Below, in pieces: positions 54,471-64,000 of a stretch of DNA of 64,000 nt. Positions within the stretch are counted from its first letter, which is position 1, and each line of letters begins with the position of its first letter. The stretch spans positions 45,719,225-45,783,224 of the forward strand of contig NC_086031.1 of assembly GCF_036323735.1 (NCBI RefSeq). The letters are read 5' to 3'. Position numbers and translations under genes: made by a program. This stretch comes from Rattus norvegicus. Its lineage: Eukaryota > Chordata > Mammalia > Rodentia > Muridae. Below the pieces are notes generated by a model, which was given only the letters and a program-made list of their open reading frames with translations, searched no databases and was not told the origin of the DNA.

Positions 54471-55349
54471 AAATAAGAATGAAGATAGTAAGATGGTAGA
54501 GATACAAAACAAGGAACAAGAGGAAAATTAGATACAAAGATAGAGGCAGAGGAAAGAAGGCCAGAACCTACAGCGCCACATTGTAACAGGACTGCAAGAA
54601 GTCAGTCTATATCTGTTAAAAATCCTAAAACGATTTTCCCAGCCTTGTTAATGAAAATAGAAGGAGATATGAAAGAAATCCACGGGGTTATCAATACTTC
54701 AGATGGCAGCTTATAGAGACACAAGGCTGTAATGGCCTGTGGCTTACATTCACCCTATGTCAAACAGATACTTACTAACTTGGTCACACAAAATCATATA
54801 ATTCCAAAACATTTGATGACGTTCATCTTAGGACCCAGTCCTCAATGACAATGGATAACATGGTGGAAAGATGAGGCTTCATCATGGAGCAACAAAATAG
54901 GACTAGAGGCATTGATGTTGTCAAGATCTGTTTGACAGCTGAAGATCCATATTCTGAATAGAGAATACAGATTACACTTGTTGATGCTGTCTTAGAACAA
55001 TGTCAAACAATAACCTTAATGCTTGGGACAAAGTTGAATGACAGGGACAAGTTGAATCATTTACAAAGATAACCCAAGGTTCAAATGAATCTTTCACTGA
55101 CTTTTTACAAATATTAACTACAGCTCTGATTAAAGCAATTAGATGCAATTGCTAGAGAAATTTTGGTTAAATTTTTAGCTTTTGAAAATGTTAATGCTGA
55201 TTAAAAAAAAAGGCTATTAGACTTTAAGAGCCAGATCCACACCTCTTTATAAATAGATTAAAACTACTGCGAATATAGAATCTAATGCTCACAATTCAGT
55301 TATGGTTGGACAAACAATTGCAGGAGATGTGAAAACACAAAATGCCCAT

Positions 55350-55391
55350 TGCTGTGGCTGTGAAAGATCAGGTGATTCCCTAAAGAACTGT
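55350..55391 (+). pseudogene. ERV nucleocapsid zinc knuckle with His to Asp change
   Basis: The residues read C-x2-C-x4-D-x4-C, exactly the retroviral CCHC spacing but with Asp where the zinc-binding His should be. This explains what the element is and also shows decay. It lies in a short open stretch that is interrupted by the ID SINE just downstream. Confidence 0.75.
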
Positions 55392-55439
55392 AGACAAACA
55401 TTTCCTAAGGATAAATTCTTCTATAAAAATACTTCAGGG

Positions 55440-55533
55440 GGTTGGGGACTTAGCTCAGTGGTAGAGCGCTCGCCTAGCAAGCACAAGGCCCTGGGTTCGA
55501 TCCCCAGCTCCGAAAAAAAGAAAAGAAAAGAAA
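55440..55533 (+). repeat. ID SINE nested in the ERV
   Basis: GTTGGGGACTTAGCTCAGTG, GTAGAGCGCTCGCCTAGCAA, GGGTTCGATCCCCAGCTCC and an A-rich tail. Target duplication AAAAATACTTCAGGG at 55,425-55,439 and 55,534-55,548. Confidence 0.97.
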
Positions 55534-57073
55534 AAAAATACTTCAGGGAGAAAGTTTGCTACGAAATGTAGATGTGCAAGAAACGTCAAAAGGCTCATAA
55601 AAGTTTTTTATATAGAAACTGCTGAACTTATTCAGGATGGTTCAGAATTAACTTTATTGTTTATTCAATTACAACAAGTGATCAGAACCAGACATCATCC
55701 ATTATATAGAATACGTATCAGAGCCCATATGGGTCTACCAGGCCCTCTAGCACAAAATAGTGATGAAGTTGACCAGCTATTGGTAGTAAATGTGCTAGAA
55801 GCTTCAGAATCTCATTTAAAAAAATCACGTTAACATGACCCACCAAAGAGGTTAAAGAAAGATTTTTCTACCACTTGGAAAACCAAGGAAATTATAAGAA
55901 AATGTTCTACCTATTCTTTGTATAACCAAACTCCATTACCAGCAAGATATAACCCAAGGGTACCCAAAGAAACAAAATTTGGCAAGTGGATATGCTTTCT
56001 TTTGCAGAGTTTGAAGAATTAATATATGCACACCGTACCATAGACACCCATTCATGATTTCAATGGACTCCTTCTTAAGTTCTGAGAAGGCTGGGACTGT
56101 AATCATACATTTATTAGAAGTTATGGCCATCGTGGGGATACCTGTGCAAATGAAGACTGACAATGACCCAGCATCTGTCTCCAATAAAATGAAATAATCT
56201 TTTGCATAACACAAGGCACATTATGGATATGTCGTACAATTCTACAGGACAAGCAGTTGTACTTGAAGAGATGCTTAACAAACTAAATGGTATAAAAGAA
56301 AACCCCAGAGAGAGATTCACTGGGGGAGAGACTTTGGTTTAGTTTCTTTTGGAAAAGAAAACGATGTGAATCCCTTTCAAATTGACAAAAAAAAAAAAAA
56401 AAATCAGATTTGACATGGGGAGACCCTTGAATATCCTGACTGCAGACTTGAAAGAAACCAAGAAAAACAAAACAGGTAACATAAATTGTTGATCCCCCTA
56501 CATGGGAACAGCTCTGAGACCGGCTCACACATGAAAATGTCTCCAGCCAGAACTTCAGCTAAGCATAGCCAATAAATCTTGTTGGCTACAGAATCCTCAA
56601 GACTTTGCATGCCATCCTCTCAAATGGCACAGATAGAAAAGTATATTACAGGTTGGTTATACAATCTAAATTAACTTATGAAGGGTGACAGATGCCTTCC
56701 CTGCTCAAACAGAGAGCAGGGAATTATCTTTAACTGAATTGTGCACACTGCCCACTCCGCGCATGTTACTGTGAACATGTATGTTACCTGTGAGTACTTA
56801 TATGTTTACAGGTACCGATGAAGGCAGTGTCAAGATTCACCCTCAGAGGTGCTGAGATGCTGAGTGGCTGAGACATATTTATTCCAGTTTCCTTCTTGAT
56901 TCTACCTCAGACTGCCTCAACGCTGTTTCCTCAAAAATCTCCATCCAGGACAATTTCAAAATGGCTAGCTAGATCATCTAGCCTCACAGACTGTTTCAGT
57001 CAGAACTTAAGTTAAATCCTGAACAGGCTCAGCATAAAGAGACTAGACAACAAATGCTACAGCTAGCTTTCTT

Positions 57074-57163
57074 TTTTTTTTTCTTTTTTTCGGAGCTGGG
57101 GACCAAACCCAGGGTCTTGCGCTTGCTAGGCAAGCGCTCTACCACCGAGCTAAATCCCCAACC
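57074..57163 (-). repeat. ID SINE sharing a target site with the next B2
   Basis: Reversed ID: TTTTTTTCGGAGCTGGGGAC, CTTGCGCTTGCTAGGCAAGC, ACCGAGCTAAATCCCCAACC. Flanked by CTACAGCTAGCTTTCTT at 57,057-57,073 and 57,164-57,180. Confidence 0.97.
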
Positions 57164-57180
57164 CTACAGCTAGCTTTCTT

Positions 57181-57372
57181 ATAAAGTACATTTTTTAAAG
57201 ATTTATTTATTTTATTTATATAAGCACACTGTAGCTGTCTTCAGACACACCAGAAGAGGGCATCAGATCCCATTACAGATGGTTGTGAACCACCATGTGG
57301 TTGCTGGGATTTGAACTCAGGACCTCTGGAAGAGCAGTCAGTGCTCTTAACCGCTGAGCCATCTCTCCAGCC
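57181..57372 (-). repeat. B2 SINE sharing the same target site
   Basis: Reversed B2: AAGATTTATTTATTTTATTT, AAGCACACTGTAGCTGTCTT, GAGCCATCTCTCCAGCC. It is bounded by the second and third copies of CTACAGCTAGCTTTCTT (57,164-57,180 and 57,373-57,389). Confidence 0.96.
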
Positions 57373-57399
57373 CTACAGCTAGCTTTCTTAATAACAAAT

Positions 57400-59230
57400 A
57401 TCCCAATTTTCTTGGGCCCCACAAAATAGAAAATGATGCTTCCAGTCGACAGGAAGCAATTTTAAGAGAGTGACAGCCCCATTCCCAAGAGATGGGATGA
57501 ATGGGTTTTGGTCATTCAATGGATGATGGATCTTTGTTGTCATTTAATGGGGTTCGTGACAAGTTGTTATGGTCTTGGTCAGGGAGAAAACAAAATAAGG
57601 GAAGCTAGACTCAGTGATTTCTTTTTCTCTTTCCTATTCTCTCCTTTATCCTCTTTCCCTACTATCTAGTGTAACAGGGAAAGGAGGGGAAAGGGATAAA
57701 AGAAAAGGGGGGATATAAGAATAAAACAGAAATAATAGGACTAAAGTGTAGGTTATTTAATCTATTCTTAAACTATAGAGCTACAACTGGCCAAAAATGG
57801 TATATTGGTATACCTTTTTGTATACTGATACAAAATTAAGATTACATTTGGCTACAATGGTATAGATCTTTGTATACTGATACAAAGTTAAGGTTACATT
57901 TGGTTACAACATACTATGAAGCAACTCTTTTTAAATTAGTGTACCTATGCAATGCAATGTTAAAAATGCAATGTTAAATTCTAGTCCTTTTGAAATCTGC
58001 TATTACAAACTATTTAGCATAATATAATTTTATAGTCAGACAATCAAAATCATGGTCATATTCTATACTAGTCTAGTTTATAATAGAAATATTAGTTTCC
58101 AAAGTTAAACAGAGAGTAAATAGCTAAAAACAAACAATTCAGATATCCTATTGATAGATGGTCTTCAAAAACTTTCGAGATCTATAGAATATGGCATTTA
58201 AAGATGTTTTATTATTAAAGAATTTCTTTTGACCATGAGACAGGTCTGTCCCTGGCAGCATTCCCGTTTCACTGCAAGGTGGATGAACATCGATGAACCC
58301 CCTTATAAAATTTGCTTCGTATGTGCCAAGATGCCACTGGGCAAGAAACTACCCTTGCTTCAACTGCCGACAGTATGCTTTCCAAACTGGACAAACAAGA
58401 TACAGGGAAGTCAACTGCTGAGCTCTGCCAATACGGGTAAGCAGTCCTTCATAATCCCTGCTTCATAGGAAAAAAAGTCTGTCAAATATTCCAAAGATGA
58501 TGTTCCTACAACACAAAAAGATTGGGAGGATCGTCCTGGCAGGCAGTAAACTTTGTGTTCCTATAGTTTTGGAAACTGTTTGCCTGAACTTCCTGCATGC
58601 TCGGGTAATTTTTATTCCTTCTTGGGTCTCTGATGGAGTTGAAGACTACAAGACTACATAGTTATAGTCTCATAATTAAAGTTGTTTATGACCTAATAAA
58701 ATGTTTTTAAGCCTAAGAAAATCATTTAGATTGGTAATGCAAATTGTGATAGAAATCGGTTTTGGTACAGAACTTTGAACTCACCAAGATAGGATAGATA
58801 ATAGAGTACTCTCTCCAGACTTGCCAAAGATATATGAACTGGACATTTTGAATGTAATCTTACCTGACAGTCTTCGTAATTGTTATTATTATATAGCTCA
58901 TTTTGTAAGAAAAAAGAGCCTTTTTTGAACTGACAGGGGGAGATATAGAGAGAATCTCTTGTGCAATGTATGGAAACATCATCTGTCAAAACCAACGCTG
59001 TTGGCCTGTTAGCTTAGGCAGGAAACAGGGAGGTGGAAGTTCTGATACAGAGAGGGGATTTCTGGGATAGAGTCAGGCACAGAAAGGGGATTCACCCTGA
59101 GCTCTGAGGAAGATAAGCACATGAAACTGAGAAGAGGTGACCAGCCACGTGGCAGGACTTAGAGTAAATGCATTAAATAAGCTATAAGCTAGTAACAGAA
59201 ACAAGAAAAGGCTATGGCCAAAGCATTTAT
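57400..59230 (+). repeat. Non-coding ERV-like tail with a 52-bp tandem repeat
   Basis: AT-rich region continuous with the ERV upstream. The segment TTTGTATACTGATACAAA... occurs at 57,817-57,857 and 57,869-57,909. A short block at about 58,236-58,330 (GAGACAGGTCTGTCCCTGGC, ATGAACATCGATGAACCCCC) recalls non-coding 3' parts of rodent class II ERVs. No intact gene. Assignment is by context and recall. Confidence 0.45.
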
Positions 59231-59486
59231 TCATAATTAAGTCTCGGAGTCATTCTTTTGGGACCTGGTGCACAGGTGGTAAAGCTCACAGATACAAGTA
59301 AGCAGCATCTTCCACAGCCTCTTCATCAGCTCCTGCCTCAAGGTTCCTATCCTGTCTGAGTTCCTGTCCTGACTTCTTTTGACAATAAACAGCAATGTGG
59401 AAGTGTAAGCTAAATAACCTTTTCCTCCTCAACTTGCTATTTGGTCATGGTGTTTCATCACAATAGATACCCTAGCTAAGACGGGA
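59230..59486 (+). repeat. MaLR-like LTR
   Basis: CTCCTGCCTCAAGGTTCC, GTGGAAGTGTAAGCTAAATA and TTGGTCATGGTGTTTCATCA then CCCTAGCTAAGACGG form the 3' end pattern of a rodent MaLR-type LTR. Confidence 0.6.
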
Positions 59487-59489
59487 TAT

Positions 59490-59646
59490 ATTATATGTTG
59501 TATGGGTTATATTATATATTATATTATATGTCTACACTTTTTAGATGCTGGGAACTGGACCTAAGGCCGTAAGCCAGACTTCTGCTCTACTATTGAGCTG
59601 TGTGCCCAGCTTGTGTGTATGTGTGTGTGTGCATACATGCATGTAT

Positions 59647-59680
<34 letters not shown>
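59490..59680 (+). repeat. AT-rich repeat, SINE head and (GT)n
   Basis: TATATTATATG repeats at 59,487-59,530, a degraded SINE-like head around 59,545-59,610, and a GT run at 59,649-59,678. Confidence 0.6.
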
Positions 59681-59683
<3 letters not shown>

Positions 59684-59879
59684 ATCAGCAGCATTATTGT
59701 TGCCTTTTGAGCCCCTAATTAATGGCCCCAATAAGTGTTCTGTGAGTTCAAGTACTGCAACTCCACCAGAGGCAACCTAATAAGTGAGAATATTCATAAA
59801 TCACAGATGGGAAGGTAGTATATACAGTGTGCATACGTGATGGGCTAAAGTTATTGTTTAAGTGTAAATTACTATACTT

Positions 59880-60640
59880 AAGAGGTCTATAAAACAAGGT
59901 CTGATGGCCAATAGGTGGGCAGGAAGGTGGTTTTAAAAGAATGCTTCTTTAATAGGGTATTAAAGCTGTGCCTCCATCTGCCCGTATACAAGAATGTACC
60001 TCATGTTGGCAGCCAAACTTTGTAATGTAAGAACCACCTGGGTAGTATTGATTTTTATTTTTTTGGGGGGGGTTCTTTTTTTTCGGAGCTGGGGACCGAA
60101 CCCAGGGCCTTGCGCTTCCTAGGTAAGCGCTCTACCACTGAGCTAAATCCCCAGCCCCTGGTATTGATTTTTAAAGACATGAAGGCCTAATGGAGGGCAG
60201 CTGAGGCTTGGCACTGTGTGGCAGGACTGGAGTTTCTAACGAGAGCCAGGAGAGGCTACTGGTGAAAATCCAGCCCAGTTGCAATGGGGGACCTCGGAGG
60301 TTCTGAGGAAGCCAGTGTTATCTGATGACCACCAAGAACATCCACAATGAAATGGAGCCAACTGGAGCCTGGACGACAGGCTACATGGGTGGCCAAGGTT
60401 AGAGCCAGAGAGGTGCCCAAGCCTTTTGGGGAAGCTTGGAGGATTGTGAGCGAATCCCAGCTCAGCACTGAGTTGTTCGCATCATTGAAGTTTAGTTTTG
60501 CTTTGTCCAGATTACAGCTGCCCGCTGCTTTTTCCCTCTTGAACTGAAATAGGTACTTCTTTTATTTTTTGATAATGCAGGAATCCACAATCGATGGACT
60601 CTGGCCAGGATCATCCCAGGGTCCCCAGAAAAGAGTGACA
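59880..60640 (+). repeat. MaLR internal fragment
   Basis: GTACCTCATGTTGGCAGCCA, GCAGCTGAGGCTTGGCACTG and CACCAAGAACATCCACAATG, then CTGCTTTTTCCCTCTTGAAC parallel the internal parts at 40.4 and 44.9 kb. An ID SINE is inserted in it at 60,058. Confidence 0.75.
60058..60160 (-). repeat. ID SINE nested in the MaLR fragment
   Basis: Reversed ID: TTTTTTTCGGAGCTGGGGAC, CTTGCGCTTCCTAGGTAAGC, CACTGAGCTAAATCCCCAGC. Target duplication GTATTGATTTTTA at 60,045-60,057 and 60,161-60,173. Confidence 0.96.
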
Positions 60641-60869
60641 AGTCACATTTTGCATGGGCTTATAGAACCCATAAGGCTTCCGTATTTCCCATCAGGTCCA
60701 ATCGGGGACAAGCATTTATCCTGACGGACTTCCTGCCCCTGTACCTTCCCACCTACACATGATCAAGCTCACCTGGTGCAGTTGGGTCACACAAACTTGT
60801 TTGGGGATACAAACATAAACTAAAAGCCTCCAGCATTTTAGGAAGCTGTAATCATTCAGGCTTTTCTAT

Positions 60870-61250
60870 GCCCACTCCAGTTCCCAAATAATAATATGGA
60901 GGCTTATATTTATTTAATAGCTTTTGGGTTTAGCTTAGGCTTGCTCCCCAACCAGCTCTTAATTCAATTATCTTGTTTATACTAATTTAAGTTCTGCCAA
61001 CTTCCTCCACGTCCAGCTGGTGAATCTCCCTCTTCTGACTCTTATCCAGAGTTCTCTCTGCCAGATGTCCCACATTATTAGTCTGCCTTTTAGTATAGGC
61101 TGTAGGCACTTTATTCTAACCAATCAGAAGGTGCCTTGGGCAGGCAAGGAAGGAGAGAGGTACATCTTCATACCATACACAAAAACATCACACCAACAAG
61201 AGGTATCTGTCCTTGAGCAAGGGTCTTATAAGTTAGAGGCATTTTTGTTT
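60870..61250 (-). repeat. Rodent ERV LTR-like segment, reverse orientation
   Basis: AATAATATGGAGGCTTATAT, TAGCTTAGGCTTGCTCCCC, TATAGGCTGTAGGCACTTTA and CAATCAGAAGGTGCCTTGGG recall a common rodent LTR in reverse orientation. Family not determined. Confidence 0.5.
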
Positions 61251-61259
61251 CATGGATCT

Positions 61260-62095
61260 TAGGTACAGTAATTAAAACGTAAAACATAACTTTGCTCTCG
61301 GAGTGTCTCATCTGTTGACTTGAGTCCTCCACATAAAAACTCAGGAGAGGTTTTGCTGGGCTATGTAGTAATCTACCTCTTGTTGTTTATTTGTTTGTTT
61401 ATTATCAAGACAGACAGAGTCCCAGTACTGAGAAGGGGGAAGTGGACATAGGGTCCCACTCCTAACCAAAAACCTTTGCAACTGATCCCTGCTAGCAAAG
61501 GGAAAACCAGTTTTCTTCTATGAAGTGAAAACCCAGAAGCAGTTAGCCAAAAACAAAAAACAACACTCAATGTTTCTTTTCTTTTCAAGTTTTACAAAGC
61601 ATTTAAATTCTTTAAAACTGGGGTGTTTTTTAAGCAGCTTTAAAATATTTATGGGACATGTTAAGATTATAAAATGTTTTGTATATAACGTTTTTATTAA
61701 TATGTAATCTTTAAAAAATATATAAATAAATGGCTACAGCTATGAGCACCAAACACCAGAAAACAGGCTATTTCTACCTTTATGGCACAGCAAGACAATG
61801 ATCTAAGCAGTCTGGCAAAGAGCTTATAGAACGTCTCTCCTCACCCATGGTCTATCAGGGACTGACTAAGAATGTATGTCTAGCCACAGCTGACCAAGGG
61901 TGAATAAAATCACATAGTGAAATCATATATAGAAGGGACAGAAAGGATGGGAAGCAAGAAGAGTATTGGGGTGAGAGAACACTGTGTACCCCCACAGGCA
62001 GATACGCACCCACACATGAACACACACATGCAAATGCATTTTTTCAAAGTGAAGACACTAACATTTTCTTAAGTATTGGATTAAGGTGAGCTCAA
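61260..62095. other. AT-rich intergenic sequence
   Basis: Nothing recognised beyond short A/T runs and a TTTATTTGTTTGTTTATTA stretch near 61,386. Confidence 0.45.
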
Positions 62096-62097
62096 CT

Positions 62098-62398
62098 TCT
62101 ACCTTAGGGTTTTACTTCTATGAAGAGACAACATGACCAGGACAACTCTTATAAGGACAACATTTAATTGAGGTTGGCTTACAGGTTCATAGGTTCAGTC
62201 CATTATCATCAAGGCGGGGGCATAGCAGCATCCAGGCAGGCATGGTGCAAGAGGGGCTGAGTTCTACATATTGTCCCAAAGGCAAACAGAAGATTGGCTT
62301 CAAGGTCACACCTACTCCAGCAAAGCCACACCTACTCCAGCAAGACCACACCTCCAAATAGTGCCACTCCCTGAACCAAGCATATTCAAACCACCATA
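62098..62398 (-). repeat. Solo MaLR (ORR1/MT-type) LTR, reverse orientation
   Basis: Reverse complement of the same LTR family as 38,959: TTCTATGAAGAGACAACATG, GTCCATTATCATCAAGGCGG, CAGCATCCAGGCAGGCATGG and CCATATTTGGTTTG-type end CATATTCAAACCACCAT. A CACACCTACTCCAGCAA unit is duplicated inside (62,309 and 62,327). Confidence 0.82.
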
Positions 62399-62918
62399 CT
62401 TAGAGTGTTACCCCTTGGGCAGATAATGGACCTTGCTCAGCTGAAAAGTTAGGTCTCCTACCAGGCAGGAGGACCTCATCTACTGACCTTCACTGCAGAC
62501 ATCACTTTACTTCTTCTAAAGACTCCTTGGAATCACTTAGAAGCTGAATCAGAGCTCTGAGCCTCTCAAATGCTCTTACCAAGTCTAGCCTCTTGCAAGG
62601 ATGAAGCTGCTAAGAGGCCCAGGGATGTTTCTGGCACTTCGCCAAGAGATAAACTGATTACTTTCTTTGGGGTCATTTTGTCCTAATCTGCCTAGCCAAA
62701 TCTTACCTTCTGTTTTCATCATCCTCCCTTCCCGAAAGGTAACTAACCCTAACTGCCATTATGGACTTGGGGCAACAACCAGACTGGCCTCTCCCAGATG
62801 AACGGGGGTGTTAGGTACAGCAGTCAGGGTACTCTTCCAATGGACCTATCTAAAAGGCCCCAAAAATGCATCCATAGTTTTGTTATATACCAGCCAGGAA
62901 CCCTTGTTTCTCTTCCAG

Positions 62919-62994
62919 AGTGGAGCAGACACCAATGCCAAACATGTTTGGAAACGGGCCATTGAAGAGGACATTGAAGCTACTGGCAAATGAG
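62919..62994 (+). pseudogene. Orphan Pm20d1-like exon
   Basis: A 76-nt block reads, after one base of a split Arg codon, VEQTPMPNMFGNGPLKRTLK then LLANE. This corresponds to an internal segment of the secreted amino-acid N-acyl synthase/hydrolase PM20D1 (human has LEQTPMPIIFG and LLQQLANE-type spacing). It has a good acceptor (CCCTTGTTTCTCTTCCAG, AG at 62,917-62,918) and a GT after GAG (GTGTGG, weak). Pm20d1 is, to my recollection, the next gene after Slc26a9 on the same strand. Its N-terminal exons should therefore come first, yet I found none between 38.4 and 62.9 kb, and no following exon before 64,000. It is either a duplicated or displaced exon or part of a gene whose other exons I failed to see. 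Confidence 0.6.
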
Positions 62995-64000
62995 GTGTGG
63001 GAGGAACGTTGCATGCCCTTGGCCAGCTATGGAGGAAGAGCAGAAAGGGGGTGGAGAAGGAGCTGTAGAATAATGAAAGGACCACTGTGTCAGTCAGGTC
63101 TCCATCCATTCTCACCTATTCAGACAGCTGAGCCAAGAAGGGGCTTGTTGTCTGCAGCTGATGGGACATATCTGAGACCCTACAGTCTAACATTACCCAG
63201 GTCCCCTTGACAGCTGGCTCCCACCCATCCTTGAGGATGCTGAACGATTGTTCCAAATAGTCAGATGTGCCCACCCAGGTGGAAAAATACCTCACTCCGG
63301 CTTCATGCAGACTGAGCAGCTGACTCGGTGGGGACTTGAGCTCTGAGGGCCCCGAGTTAGGCCTGAAGTAGAGAGACTCAGGCTTTGACAGCAACGTCCT
63401 CACTCTGCCGACCCCCTTCCTACTGCTAACCTTCCTTCCCTCTCAATTTTCCTTCCCTACCAATATAATCTTGAGGAACTGTGACTATTCCATCCCATTG
63501 TAAGCAGGTAATAGATTATGTTTACTCCTCCTCAAACACTTGCTCCCAAGTCCATTTCTTGGCTTACCTGGCCTGACCAGTCATCCCTCGACCACAGATA
63601 CTTCATGTTATTAATGTATAGCTCATGTCTCTTTCTGGCTTCAAGATCTCCAAGGTTTAGGAAAGGCAGTGGAATTCCAAACTTTCCTTTCTCTCCTTCG
63701 CACAGTTCTGGATGGCTAACAATGGCCTTTCTCGTTTCAGTCTGATGGAGAGAAATCAGCTGCAGACTACAAACAGCTGTGAGCTCTGAATTTGCAGAAA
63801 GCTGATTGTGAACCAGTCTGGCCAATTTGATTGTTCCCTGTCTCTTCACCTGGGTCATCGTACCAGCTGCTCCTGATGAATGTCCCATTGCCTGAATCCC
63901 CTTCCAGAGTTTGACTAGCATTCCAGTCTTCCTGGGCCCTGACAACTGTGCCCCAAGACCAGCAGTAGTTAAGAGCCAACCATATATTACCCCATAGCTT
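62995..64000. other. Unrecognised 3' end of window
   Basis: The minus strand carries open stretches of 95 codons (63,116-63,403) and 137 codons (63,532-63,945) with ordinary amino-acid composition, but I match them to no family. On the plus strand a TTTCTCGTTTCAG acceptor-like site occurs at about 63,740. No repeat is recognised. Confidence 0.4.

Larger units (their letters stand above)
54560..56880 (+). mobile_element. Class II (betaretrovirus-like) ERV remnant: gag and integrase, RT deleted
   Basis: Broken translations show a Gag capsid segment at about 54,720-55,130, including a major-homology-region pattern (Q-G-x3-E-x-F-x-D-F) near 55,075. A nucleocapsid zinc-knuckle motif follows at 55,350-55,391. 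After an ID insertion the frame shifts to the RNase H/integrase junction (RAHMGLPGPLA at about 55,720). Integrase core pieces continue to about 56,350, with many stops. Protease and reverse transcriptase are missing between the knuckle and the RNase H end. It cannot encode a functional protein. Sequence beyond 56,350 resembles the non-coding tail of such elements. Confidence 0.75.

Noticed and set aside
58229..58468. 79-codon open frame
   Set aside because: It lies in the ERV-like tail and I could not tie it to any protein; probably a chance frame in retroviral non-coding sequence.

Overview
The window is rodent nuclear DNA, almost certainly rat. It carries several young ID SINEs of the BC1/tRNA-Ala type with target-site duplications, plus B1, B2 and B3 SINEs, rodent MaLR LTRs and a rodent-type L1. 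The coding content is one complete vertebrate multi-exon gene on the + strand that I recognise as Slc26a9. By recalled gene order this would be the rat region syntenic to human 1q32.1. There are no prokaryotic features.

Layout. 1-10,780: intergenic DNA with old SINE, MIR and hAT repeats and no recognisable gene. 10,787-10,952: CCAAT box, TATA box and non-coding first exon of Slc26a9, ending in a clean splice donor. 10,953-18,225: a large first intron with a ~650 bp CT-rich tract, a (GT)n block and MIR fragments. 18,226-36,223: twenty coding exons. Splice phases and codon counts agree at every junction and give a 790-residue open product with no internal stop. 36,224 to about 38,440: long 3' UTR ending at AATAAA. 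38,450-62,900: a graveyard of repeats. It holds an LTR-internal-LTR MaLR element, a decayed ~5.4 kb L1 with SINEs nested in it, a second L1 3' end, TG-rich mosaic repeats, a deleted class II (betaretrovirus-like) ERV and further MaLR pieces. 62,919-62,994: a lone 76-nt exon-like block matching an internal part of the peptidase Pm20d1. 63,000-64,000: nothing I recognise.

Function. Slc26a9 encodes an epithelial chloride channel/transporter of stomach, airway and pancreatic ducts. It is a dimer with a 14-helix UraA-like membrane domain and a cytosolic STAS domain. The anion-site residues reported for the mouse structure (Q88, F92, T127, F128, L391-V393, N441, from memory) all fall at those positions here. 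The C terminus ends in a PDZ-ligand-like T-A-L.

Most worth checking: the orphan Pm20d1-like exon; a minimal upstream ORF whose stop overlaps the Slc26a9 start codon (ATGA); a 20-unit minisatellite 91 bp past the exon 16 donor; and a 17-bp site present three times because two different SINEs appear to have landed at the same target. I saw no evidence of a wholly new biological system. Repeat subfamily names are from recall of consensus features, not from a RepeatMasker run.
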